A DNA stretch of 64,000 nucleotides from Daphnia carinata. Its lineage: Eukaryota; Arthropoda; Branchiopoda; Diplostraca; Daphniidae. How positions within the stretch are numbered: the first letter of the stretch is position 1; the number at the start of each line of letters is the position of its first letter. A model generated the notes under the pieces. It was not told where the DNA came from. It did not search any database and saw nothing but the letters and a program-made list of their open reading frames with translations. The stretch covers positions 1,302,001 to 1,366,000 of the forward strand of contig NC_081336.1 of NCBI RefSeq assembly GCF_022539665.2, read 5' to 3'. Of the stretch, positions 55,381 through 64,000 are shown in pieces. The position numbers were made by a program, and so were the translations under genes.

Positions 55381-55565
55381 TTTTGTGCTCTGGCAAACGC
55401 TTTTCTTTTTTTCGTTTCAACTTCGACATCTTCAGTTGCAGACTCTTTCCTTTCTCTTCTTCATCTTTCATGTCTTGATTGATTCCTTTCGTAGTTTTTT
55501 TTAATTTCTATTTTAGATCTCCCCCCCCCCCCCCCGCAGGCACAAAAAAAAAACGAATTAAAGAT

Positions 55566-55630
<65 letters not shown>

Positions 55631-58600
55631 TATATAATGAATTTTCCTGTTGATGAAATTGCAGTAGATAATTTCCATGTCGGTAGTTTCTTTTCTTTTT
55701 GGTGTATGTTTGTGTGTGTGTGTTAACCGTCGTGTTGATGGAAAGCATCGTAGTTCACGTCACACGCCCTCCTCCCGATCTCTCGCCATTTTTCATCATT
55801 CGCCTCGCTGCATAGCCTATCCCTTTTCTTTTTTTTTTTTAATAGAAAACTTAATTACTTTTGAATTGAGAGATGTTTGATCGTATTTCAAAAAAAAAAT
55901 ATCTCTCTGGGACATTTTGCTGCACACACATTCATTTCATCATGTCGTTGAAACAGTTGGGGTTTTTGCTTTTTTGAAACCTCCCGTTGTTTCGTTATGG
56001 ATCGTAATGAGACATCCCTTAGTGATTTGATTGCTTTTTTTTTTTTTTTTATTATTATTATGATTATTATTATTTGGATGGCATCAAATCCCTTCACGCG
56101 TTCACATTTGCAAGGTTTATTAAGTTTTTTTCTTTCTCTTCTTTTTTTGGATTGATGGAAATGATGGGCCATTGAAGTAGTTTTGCCATGTGCACCGTTT
56201 CACTAATATCGTGACCCGCCCCCCCCATCCTCGTGCCCTTTCCCTCTACTCCCGCCCTTCGTCTTTTTTTTCAAAATGAAAGGTTAAGCAGCAGCTCTTT
56301 TTTTTTTATTATTATTTTTTTTTTTTTTGTTTAATGTAAAGAATAAAATCTCTTCTTTTTTTTTTTCAATTCCTGGTGCCTTATGAACCAACCCAATATT
56401 TCTAATTCTATATACCTAAACGTCAGCGCCCTAATGCAATATCTCTCTCTTCTTTTTTTTAATTGCGGACTGATTCTAAAAATTTATTCTTTTTTTTTTT
56501 TTTGCATTGACCCTTGATTGATATCATTTTTTCTTTTAGCTAGATTGTGTAACGAGAAACCGGGAATGGTTTCAAATTTTCCCGCTTCTCTTCTCGACAG
56601 TCCCCTGCCCCCTCTCATCTCCATAGCAGCACACTTTTCAATTTACAGAAAGATGAATTAAAAAAAAAAAAGTCGAATTTCTTTTTTCTTTTTTAAGGGC
56701 TGATTGAAAAGAGAACATTTTTTTTTGCATGACCGTCCTTATTTTAATTCCCCATCCCCCTCCCTCATTGTGTTGCCTATTATTTTTTATTTATTTTAAT
56801 TTAAAAAATTTGAGTAACGAACGCGCGCCCGTGCGCGTTGCATAATGTTGTTGCTGGTGGTTGGTTGCTGAACGCTCGGATTTTGTTCCATTTGACGGGG
56901 GAGGATTGAGAGATGTTTTTTTTTTTTTTTTTTTTTTTTTGTGGTTGTTCCAGAGGGCACTTTTTTTTTATTATTATTTATTTATCTTACCATCAAATGT
57001 TTTTTTGTTTTTTTAATTATTCTTTTTTTCTCTCTCTCTCTCTCTCTGCCATAAGCTTTCCTTTCGTTTGCTTGTTAATAATGAAAGTTTTGTGGGTGTG
57101 TCTGTTTTGATTCCCTAACCCAGAAATCCTTGCAATTGTCAGCTAGGCAAAATGAGAGAGAGAAAGAGGAAACACATTTTTTTTTCTTTTAATTGGGAAG
57201 GGTGCATTTTCTCCAGACAGACCACACATACGCAATATATCGTTATATATACATATATGTGTTTATTGCCTCATCTCCCTTGAAATCAAAGGCATCAAAA
57301 ACATTCCCCTTGCCCTCCATCCTAAAATTCAAAAAAAAAAAAAAGGAATAGATCGTGTGTCAAATGTAAAATTTCATTTTGGGGCTGCTGCTGTTGGATT
57401 TTTCTGTCCATTTTTTTTTTTTTTTCTTTTTGTTATTATTTAATTAACAAAAACATTTCCTTGTCTCCCTCCTTGCCATTACCGACACCCGTTCCCTACC
57501 ACTTTTTTTTTCTCTCTCTCTCTCTCTCTCTCTCTTACTCTCTCTCTATTCTCTCAATTCATTGCATGTAATTCTCATCAATGTTGGCTGGCTAATTACA
57601 CGTTTTTTCGGGCCTTCGTCGCGCAAAAAAAAAACAAACAAACAAAACAAAACAAAACAAAAAAAGGAACATTTACATTTCAATCCTTTGGCTCTCTTTA
57701 CTCTTTTACTAGATCTATCTTCTATCTCTCTCTCTCTATCTATCTATCTCTTCCTTTATACATCACTAAATGTATTTAATTTGAACGACTTTTAACCGAA
57801 TCGTTTGTTTGTGTACATCTCAACAATTTACATTTATGGAACAACATTCAATGTCAATTATTTCTATCTTTTTTCTTTTTGGAGTTGTTGTTGTTGTTGT
57901 TTTGTCGTTGATTGTTCGCGTACCAAAAAAAAAAACAAAAGAAACGAATTGAAAACAAAAAAACAAAACAATTGAAATCCAAAAGTACAGGGCCGAGAGA
58001 CAGAAAACCAGAAAATTGCGGCGCTGTGTCATTTGCATACGTCAAGTATTCCATTTGCTCCGGCGAGTAGAAACGTCATCTACCAAAATGATGTGCTCTT
58101 TTCATTTTTATTGATTTTTTTTTTTTTTTTTTAAATTAAGTTTTATCTTTCAAATTTGAAAAGTTTGATGATCTAAAATGTGAATGTTAAAAAAAAAAAA
58201 AAAAAAAACGAAAGCAAACAAATATTTGACATGTTTCAATTCATCAGGATATGATTATTCATCAGAGTGTGATGGTGGTGATCCTTGCTACTCGGATCCG
58301 GAGGAAAGCAACCGGAATCGAGGCCGTCGTTCGTCTTATTATTCATCTGAGGTAGGTCCATTTTCAATTCGCACTTTTTATGTTTGTCAATTTGATTTGT
58401 AGGAAAATGACAGTATCCGGGATCATTTTATCCCTTAGTTGAACGTGAGAAATCAATTTTTTTTTTTTTTTTTTTTTTTCATGTCAGCACAAAGGGCCGG
58501 GTAAAAGACGTTATCCATTTCCCACCAAAAGGATCTTATTGACGTGCGACGCGAAATCCACCGCCACTACAGGTAATTTGTTTTCATTTAAATTCACACA

Positions 58601-60106
58601 ATTTAAAATTCTAAATCTTAGCCGTTTTAAATGTTATACAGACAATGGATTGGGGATGCGAGTGGTCGGTGGACTGGAGATCCCCGGAAGACAGGGCGAG
58701 ATCGGAGCTTTCGTCACAGAGATCTCACCTGGTGGTGTAGTAGACACGCACGGGCAAGTCCAAGAAGGTAAAAACAATTTTTTAAAAATGAACAACACGA
58801 CATTTAAAAATTCGAATTGGACTGTGTCGTAGGCGATCAAGTTTTGGAGTGGAACGGGATTCAATTGAACGGCAAATCATTCGAAGAAGTTCAGAGCATC
58901 ATTTCTTCCACCAGAGGCGAAGTCGAGATCGTCATCTGCGGGTAAGTTCAAATTCATTTTCCATCCTCTTTGATTCAGTTATTTAATTATCCACATGTAC
59001 ATCCAGGGAAAAAGCCAGCGCACAATACGATGGAGCACAGTCTACTAGGACGATGAACGTGAGCGGAAGAGAAGAGGTGGACATGAACGGCAACAGCAGT
59101 CGCCATCACATGTCAGGTGAACTCAGCACGGCTTCGCCAACTGAGGCCATTCCACCTCAGAGACGTGGACCTCAACAGCCGGTTGTCAAAGGTGATTTTA
59201 ATTTATCCGCCATTTTCGAATGAACCATCGTTAAATTTTTTTTTTTTAAATAAATGTAAATTTATAGGAATCATTCGCAATAAAGTGCCGAAAGCGGAAG
59301 AATGCTTGGAGGACCCCGAAGTGCGCAAGCGCAAATGGACATTGCCTTTGGGACAAGTTCAGGTCCTGTCTTGCTACGACAGTCGAGCTCACATTCTTTA
59401 CGTGACAATCATCCGGGCTCGCAAATTGCAAACGCGACGTCCCAATGGCGATGCTCGACCCGACCCACTCGTTCGCTGCGTACTCCTGCCCGGCCGCAAA
59501 GTGGAAAACGAACGACGGACCCGCTATTTGAGTCTTACTAGCGATCCAGAGTGGCATCAAACTATGGTATGTTTTTGCCAACACACTTACAAGTGTAACC
59601 TTTATTTCAATTTATTCAACTTTAATAGGTTTATCCGGCTGTTCCGCCTGCTGATTTGCCTAAACGTCAGTTGGAAGTGACAGTTTGGCATCATCAATGC
59701 GATGGCCGTCTCGAATTCCTCGGTGAATTCCTTCTCGATCTTGCAAGTATGTTGAAAAATAATTAAATAGCGTGTCTGTTCGATGATTCTATTGAGAAAA
59801 AAAAAATGAATTGCAGATCCTGGAACGATTGACGAACAGCCGCACTGGTACCCCCTGCAGGATAATTCAGGTGGATTGGCCAGTCTTCCAATGGCTCCAG
59901 ATCACGGAAATGATTACAGCAATGGCAAACCTGCAGGTGATAATTAAATAATCAATTCAAATTCAATACAAAAAAACAAAAGCATTCCCTCTTTCCATCT
60001 CGTAGGATCGCAGCAAAGGAGTAGTATGGCGAGAGCAAGCATGTCTTCCGCTCTAATGGATTCATCGTCTTCCGGATGTCATGGAGCGGCCTGCACCGTC
60101 CTTTAG
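37646..60106 (+). CDS. Fife: Fife, Piccolo/RIM-type presynaptic active-zone scaffold
   Basis: Thirty exons join in phase (about 2,709 aa if one missing base in exon 1 is allowed). Exon ends include 37646-38293, 39346-39516, 41128-41386, 41960-41998, 42326-42497, 44052-44153, 44230-44337, 44412-44979, 45356-45739, 48468-48792, 49410-49615, 49728-50338, 50410-50997, 51078-51186, 51273-51357, 51488-52322, 52424-52644, 52719-52884, 53043-53269, 53351-53786, 53854-54475, then 58248-60106 in nine exons. Domain order: Gly/Pro-rich N-terminus; Rab-binding-type helix (VDMSHLSEEERLLIESVMAK); FYVE-like zinc finger with four CxxC pairs (CSVC, CAEC, CTTC, CRTC); acidic and poly-Q regions; PDZ (LGMRVVGGLEIPG, GDQVLEWNGIQLNGKSFEEV); C2 (LPLGQVQVLSCYDSRAHILY, LEVTVWHH, LEFLGEFLLDL). 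The PDZ matches Piccolo/Fife rather than RIM. The C2 loops lack some Asp ligands, so calcium binding is doubtful. Confidence 0.85.
37921..38090 (+). repeat. Tandem 30-bp repeat coding Gly-Pro-Met, with a one-base loss
   Basis: About five copies of a 30-bp unit (CCTGGAATGGGTCCTGGAGG plus CCCCGGTGGA) encode PGMGPGGPGG within Fife exon 1. At 37980/37981 one unit reads CCCCGGGGTCC where its neighbours read CCCCGGTGGTCC, a loss of one T that shifts the frame. The total exon length fits the downstream phase only if that base is restored. Confidence 0.9.
38294..41127 (+). other. Fife introns 1 and 2
   Basis: Two introns (38294-39345 and 39517-41127) with long homopolymers, for example C13 followed by A28 at about 39542-39582, and a short (TG)n run near 40049. 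No nested gene is supported; the minus-strand ORFs here cross simple repeats. Confidence 0.5.
45740..48467 (+). other. Large Fife intron with a possible alternative last exon
   Basis: This 2.7-kb intron is full of T and A runs. At 46089-46222 a T-rich acceptor (TCTTTTTCAG) is followed by 44 in-phase codons (starting VDENCACQRAAAACAF) and a TAG, so an alternative truncated end of Fife is possible. Composition is not distinctive; I give it little weight. Confidence 0.3.
49498..50991 (+). repeat. CAG/CAA (poly-Gln) tracts in Fife
   Basis: Exons 11-13 carry many mixed CAG/CAA runs, such as 49526-49554, 49849-49883, 50104-50158, 50596-50621 and 50746-50775, coding Gln stretches of up to about 9-11. 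The mixture of CAG and CAA codons limits pure-repeat instability. The tracts fall between the zinc finger and the PDZ domain, in a region predicted to be disordered. Confidence 0.9.
53854..54528 (+). CDS. Fife: Fife short-form terminal exon (candidate)
   Basis: If the GC donor at 54476-54477 is not used, the frame runs on for 17 codons past 54475 to a TGA at 54526-54528 (ending HSTSRYLSPR). A polyadenylation signal AATAAA lies at 54856-54861. This would give a Fife form without the PDZ and C2 domains. Evidence is sequence only. Confidence 0.5.
   Translation: MSGYQTNHGLSGGNGSGGPYGGGSSSSGNAARLAAAASNSSVLRSINDILREDREFIHRSRSSSSGGHLYQPDYVSHHHHVSPTRRPYHMSSVQHQYGSHSRGASPARGAVNYSGVPTEEERSMERLASTFRTEDYTSSLYERLHDFSPLASDPELGGGVGDMMMYNSGSGPTAMPLLPDMPSRSRKLLEDLAASANDAPTMHIQSRGKYGAGAHSTSRYLSPR
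54709..54740 (+). repeat. G32 homopolymer between T tracts
   Basis: An uninterrupted run of 32 G lies between a T15-16 tract and a T14 tract, 180 bp after the short-form stop of Fife and upstream of its AATAAA. On the RNA it could form G-quadruplexes. It could also be an assembly artefact. Confidence 0.85.
54856..54861 (+). terminator. Polyadenylation signal for the Fife short form
   Basis: AATAAA occurs 330 bp after the stop at 54528 and is followed by U-rich sequence. Confidence 0.4.
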
Positions 60107-60960
60107 AAATACTTGAAACACGATCATCATCGAGATCTTTCCACGTTTTTCTTGCTGTTATCTTTGTATGTTGGAGACTTTATCATTGTCTTGTCGTTAA
60201 GTGTCTGATGTACACCCACGATGTATCATATCATTTCAGTCAACGAAGCATATCCGTTTGGCGACAGCATCAATTCTCAACACATACAATCACTTCGTCA
60301 ATCCCTATATATATTTATATGCTCAATATCTTTACTGCTATTATTGCTGTATTGCGTTTCATTCTTCTTCTACGTGTCTTCGTGGATGGATTATTCTGTC
60401 TGTGATGTTCTGTGTTCTCCCCCATTTCACCGATTCATTCAAATGCGCACACTATTGAATTAATGTACATACAAAACGAGCGGCCTCTTTAGTTGTTGGT
60501 AGCGCCATCTTTGTTCTTCTTTCAAATGTTTCCTTTTTTTATATATATTGTTCGGTTCCCCGTATGTGGAAAGCAGCAGTGGTAATACACTTGCTGAAGC
60601 TGTTCAATTTATTCTTAAGCCCACCTTTAAAACTCAATTGTAAACCTAATAGATTGTTTCATTTTACTCTTTTAATAGATCGCCGGCTACCTACTGTTGT
60701 TAGATACAGTAAGGAAACAAAAACTTCTGGGTATCGAAGAGACAAAAACTTACGGGTAGCGAATTGGGTCACATATCCCGATGATTAGCTGCCTGCATCC
60801 ATGAACCGTCTTTCAGGCCATGGGGAGACTTATCAACAACCTACGTTCTATGATTACCTCTTCTCTACCCTTCAGTTTGTGGGTCGATCTTTAACATGTA
60901 GTGAACGGTACTACAGATCGTTTTTTTTTGTGTGTGCCATTTTTAGCCCCTTTATAGTAG
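60107..60960 (+). other. Fife 3' UTR and intergenic sequence
   Basis: About 850 bp after the Fife stop. It is AT-rich with no recognised gene; the short ORFs (60076-60463) overlap one another in all three frames and look random. It runs into the SINE. Confidence 0.3.
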
Positions 60961-60964
60961 GCAT

Positions 60965-61215
60965 GGCTCTTCTTTTTTTCTTCTTTGGATGTAGAATCTT
61001 GCGTAATCCGATGAGATGAAGAATCTTGAGAATCCGTTGAATGAATGTTGTGTAATACGATGACATCCGAAGAATCTTGCGAATTTTGAGTGATGAATTG
61101 GAGGGTGGTGGAAGGAGACCTTGGAGGGCTTGGAAATTGGAGGTGACGGGATTTGAACCCGGGTCCGACAGAATACAAAGCGAAGGTGATAACCATTGTG
61201 CCAGGACCGCACACC
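60965..61215 (-). mobile_element. tRNA-derived SINE
   Basis: Read on the minus strand, a tRNA-like head carries an A box (TGGCACAATGG, 61203-61193) and a near-perfect B box (GGGTTCAAATCCCG, 61160-61147). The spacing matches pol III promoters. The head is not a functional tRNA because the acceptor strands do not pair. A body of about 130 bp with internal near-repeats (GATTCTTC, GCAAGATTCT) follows and ends in an A-rich tail (AAAGAAGAAAAAAAGAAG, about 60989-60972). That order, head, body and A-rich tail, is the layout of a SINE. I could not find a clear target-site duplication. Some old copies are expected elsewhere in the genome. Confidence 0.7.
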
Positions 61216-61280
61216 CCAACCAAATTTTGCTTTCGATGTCACCTCTTCAAATAGGCCGCTTGTGTGTGTAGAAGCTATGT

Positions 61281-61345
61281 GGCAGATGGCGCTGTGGCAT
61301 AAGCTGCGGCTGGGATGCTGATTTCATAGGTTCGAATCTTTGTTT
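61281..61345 (+). mobile_element. Second tRNA-like remnant
   Basis: On the plus strand an A-box-like TGGCGCTGTGG (61287-61297) and a perfect B box GGTTCGAATC (61329-61338) are spaced as in tRNA. The T-arm pairs poorly and there is no acceptor stem, so it is a tRNA pseudogene or a second SINE head in opposite orientation to the first. Confidence 0.55.
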
Positions 61346-61867
61346 TTATTTTATTTAAATATTGTTTTTTTGCGTTTAACAATTTTTTGCCTCTGCCCGT
61401 CGACCCAACATATTTCTACCGAGAGCCTGTTGAAGTGGCTCGTCGGAAATTTATAGAGTAAAGATTTAAAAAGGAGGTGAATGTTGAACAGGGCTCGATT
61501 ATCAGCTGATTTCTCGTCGGCGATTGCCGTCATTTAATAACGTTGGCCATTACGCACTGATAAACAGTTCAATTTTATTCTCTTTGCCGGTAAAAAAAAG
61601 AAAATCTAGCCTAAAGGGACCAGCAACACGGCAACTTCATTTTGGCCTGATTTCGCGTTTTCTACATTTTTTTTTTTCTTTTGTTGGCGGGAAAACTTAT
61701 GGAAATTTGGCAACGGTGTTCTTTTTCGTTTGGTTATTACAAAATTCCATACATCCACTGCGTTAGATTTTGGAAAGCTTATTCCAAAACCTCGTGTGCT
61801 GTATTCGAATCCCAGAAATTGCATTTTCTTTTGTCTCATTTTTGAAATCTACCAATACTATAAAACA

Positions 61868-63252
61868 ATGGTGGCTGAAGAAGAAGTAACAATCAGTGAA
61901 GCAGAAGCAGCACTATACGACCGGCAGATTAGACTTTGGGGATTGGAAGCACAAAAACGGTGTGTCAACAGCTAAACACAGTTGAAAGTGTATTTAATTT
62001 GACTGTCAAACCATTTTCATTTATTGCAGTCTAAGGGCAGCCAGAGTTCTACTGATAGGGCTAGGAGGCTTGGGTGCCGAAATTGCCAAAAACTTGACTT
62101 TGTCTGGTATTAAATCTCTGACTCTGCTTGATCACAGGGTTGCTGTTGCAAATTCTGCCAATTTCCTAATCCCTTTAGAGAATGTTGGGAAAAATGTAAG
62201 CACAACATTTTCTTTACCTATATTTTTACCTCATGTTTTTGCATTCAATGCCGTAGGTGGTTGAAGCATCTTTAGAGAGAGTTCAACGCTTGAATCCAAT
62301 GGTGGAAATTTTAACTGACACAGAAAATATTACAGCCAAGAATGAAGACTTCTTTGGCGGGTTTGATGTTGTATGTGCCACTCGACTGGCAGTAGAAGAG
62401 TCCATCAGGATTAATGATATCTGCCGCAAACACAGCATCCCATTCTATTCAGGCGATGTGTTTGGATTTGGTGGTTTCTTTTTTGTGGATTTGCTTGAAC
62501 ATGAGTATTCCGAGTAAATGCCCTATCAGACTTGTCTGTATTTACAGGCTATATTAATATTTGGTTTTGTTATTCAGAGAAGTGACTGTTCCTGCTGCAA
62601 CCTCTAAAGATTGTTGCAAGCCAAAGAAAAGTGACCCAAGTGAAACGAAAACTGTCAAACATGTTTTGAACTATATTCCATTACAAACAGCATTTGAAGC
62701 TGATCCATCGTCTCAACTCAACAAGAGAAGTTGGCAGCGCATTAGAAGCCATTTCATTACGATGAAAAGTATAGATTAAGGATCAACTATAGTTGCTTGT
62801 GTATCGATTAGCATCGTTATCTATTGTTTTAACCACAGGTTTGCTGATGTTCCGGTCTCAAATGAAACGCGACCCAGAAGTTGCAAACCGCCAGTCAGAC
62901 ATTGCGAAACTGTGCGAAATTCGGGATCACATTCTGCACGAAATGAAACTAGACAATCAAACGGTTGACAGTGGCATATTCGAGTAAGTATTGCATTAGA
63001 AATTCGATACCCCGTTAAGCAAATTAGTTTCCAGTTTTGTTTGTTTTCATTGTTTTTAACATGTTTTGGTTTTACTATGAATTCGTTAGAACGGTTTTTG
63101 GCGAACTTAGTCCGGCGGCTGCAGTGGTGGGTGGAGTCTTGGCTCAAGAAATAATCAAAGCAGTGTCCCATAAGGACGCACCTATCCGTAATCACTTTTT
63201 CTTTAACGGTGCTACAGATTTCAGTGGTGTTGTCGAAGCCATTGGATTTTAA
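61868..63252 (+). CDS. SAE1: SUMO-activating enzyme subunit 1
   Basis: Six exons join in phase: 61868-61959, 62030-62195, 62257-62513, 62578-62768, 62839-62983 and 63090-63252 (337 aa). The N-terminus ISEAEAALYDRQIRLWGLEA is the typical E1 start, followed by the adenylation-type core AARVLLIGLGGLGAEIAKNL, LTLLDHR and ANFLIP. Then NPMVEILTDTENI, FDVVCATRLAVEESIRINDI and PFYSGDVFGFGGFFF follow. The end has AAAVVGGVLAQEIIKAVSHK, FFFNGATDFSGVVE. SAE1 (Aos1) has no catalytic Cys; it pairs with UBA2, which carries the thioester Cys, to activate SUMO. Length is close to the usual 340-350 aa. The donor after exon 1 is GTGTGT, slightly weak, but phase is kept. Confidence 0.97.
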
Positions 63253-63519
63253 ATGGGCTGTAACACATTTTTTTTCCCTTTTATACATTTTTCATTCAAA
63301 ATCATTTATCTTTATGCTCGACGTCTAGATAAACTTAGTAAACAAGAGGTTTATCTCTCACGAAATCCTATACGAGACATCCATAATCTCGTTCCGCCAA
63401 CTATTACACAATGGTTCGACTGGGAAAAGGAAATAATCGGGTCACGATTAAGCTTAGTAAAGGATGATGGTGCAGAAGGGTTAAGAAAGGAATTTTGGCA
63501 AATCTTGGTCATGTCATAA
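63253..63519 (+). other. Unassigned ORF downstream of SAE1
   Basis: An open frame continues past the SAE1 stop to a TAA at 63517-63519. From about 63330, after a weak acceptor (CGTCTAG), it reads like protein (RDIHNLVPPTITQWFDWEKE). It may be the last exon of another gene or an alternative SAE1 3' exon, but I cannot join or identify it. It could equally be part of the SAE1 3' UTR. Confidence 0.3.
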
Positions 63520-63664
63520 AAAGGGCAATTCAGGGCACGTTTTGCAAATAAATAACAATTTCTAGTAGTTGAATAAATATTAAATAGTCATTTCACAGAA
63601 TCCATTAGGCCAATGGAGCATGGGCCACTTGCAGGCTTGAGGAAGCTGTTGCAAGTCTCTTTCT

Positions 63665-63830
63665 TCAAGCCGTTGATGGTGGATAGAAGTAGCTGACGAG
63701 GAAATTGGCCGCTCCGATTAGACTGAAAGCGCATCGGTAACGCCGTTCACATTCTTCTGTTTCTTGCCGTCCAAAATCGGCTGCAAGTTGAAATCCACTC
63801 GGTTTATCGTTTTCCCGGGATTGAGGTGAT
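63665..63830 (-). other. Possible terminal exon of an unassigned minus-strand gene
   Basis: An acceptor (TTCTTCACGCTCAG, 63844-63831) leads into 54 codons and a TGA (63667-63665). The end reads CAFSLIGAANFLVSYFYPP, with a hydrophobic stretch that could be a membrane segment, preceded by a charged segment with several Glu and Arg. Upstream exons would lie beyond the right edge. I do not recognise the family. Confidence 0.35.
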
Positions 63831-64000
63831 CTGAGCGTGAAGAAAAAGACAAACCCAGTCACGCATCAGTGAAAGTTGATGGTAACGGTGAACATTTTTA
63901 AAACTATCCCGACACTTTATAGACTCTCTTTTTTAGTGTTACTAACTTTTTCCTTTCCACGTTGTAGTTACAAAAAAGAAAAACAGTCTACTAGGAATTG

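Larger units (their letters stand above)
54476..58247 (+). other. GC-AG intron of Fife, 3.8 kb
   Basis: The 5' site is GAG|GCAAGT, the typical GC-donor consensus; the 3' site is ATCAG at 58247. Only the GC donor gives phase 1, which the PDZ-side exon needs: the GT at 54480-54481 would put a stop (ATA TGA) at the start of that exon. The intron is packed with A, T, C and G homopolymers and microsatellites (CT)n at 57512-57546. No nested gene is supported. Confidence 0.65.

Noticed and set aside
58642-59936. RIM rather than Fife identity
   Set aside because: The PDZ segment GLGMRVVGGLEIPG and GDQVLEWNGI follows the Piccolo/Fife pattern; RIM has a different PDZ entry.
61147-61205. Functional tRNA gene
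   Set aside because: A and B boxes are good, but the acceptor strands do not pair and the T-stem has a mismatch; better read as a SINE head.

Overview
The window is animal nuclear DNA: multi-exon genes on both strands, GT-AG introns of mostly 50-100 bp, no operons, and protein families typical of arthropods (Eiger-type TNF, MBD-R2, Maelstrom, Fife, secreted C1q proteins, protease-peritrophin fusions). The compact introns, the C1q-like and ApoL-like genes and the many long homopolymer tracts suggest a branchiopod crustacean such as Daphnia. The species is an inference. I built gene models by joining exons at splice sites and checking that reading phase was conserved across every junction.

Left part (1-12.5 kb): the 5' part of a cyclin B3 gene (minus, cut by the window edge); MBD-R2/PHF20 (plus; tandem Tudor, MBD-like, C2H2 and PHD); EMSY (plus; ENT domain); an Eiger-like TNF ligand (minus); and, head-to-head with it, a secreted coiled-coil C1q protein (plus).

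Middle-left (12.5-22 kb): a gene-poor accessory stretch. It holds an ApoL-like gene with two disabling lesions and a 17-nt exon, directly followed by an intact intron-containing gene for a DNA/RNA non-specific endonuclease of the kind seen in bacterial polymorphic toxins. A mucin-like secreted protein and a small secreted coiled-coil protein follow.

Middle (22-34.5 kb): a 17-exon KDM7/PHF8 histone demethylase (minus), divergent from peroxisomal-type PHYH (plus). Next come a broken serine-protease-homolog/chitin-binding gene (minus), RAD51 (minus), and Maelstrom (plus), which is divergent from RAD51.

Right part (36-64 kb): one very large gene, Fife (Piccolo/RIM-type active-zone protein; zinc finger, poly-Q, PDZ, C2), about 22 kb of low-complexity introns with 30 coding exons. 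A GC-AG intron separates a possible short form from the PDZ/C2 form. A tRNA-derived SINE and a second tRNA-like remnant lie before SAE1 (plus), and two unassigned exon-like ORFs sit at the right end.

Functionally the window mixes chromatin regulators (MBD-R2, EMSY, KDM7), cell-cycle, germline and recombination genes (cyclin B3, RAD51, Maelstrom, SAE1), a synaptic scaffold, and secreted or immune-type genes (TNF, C1q, ApoL-like, nuclease, protease homolog). I see no bacterial gene cluster, CRISPR array or rRNA.
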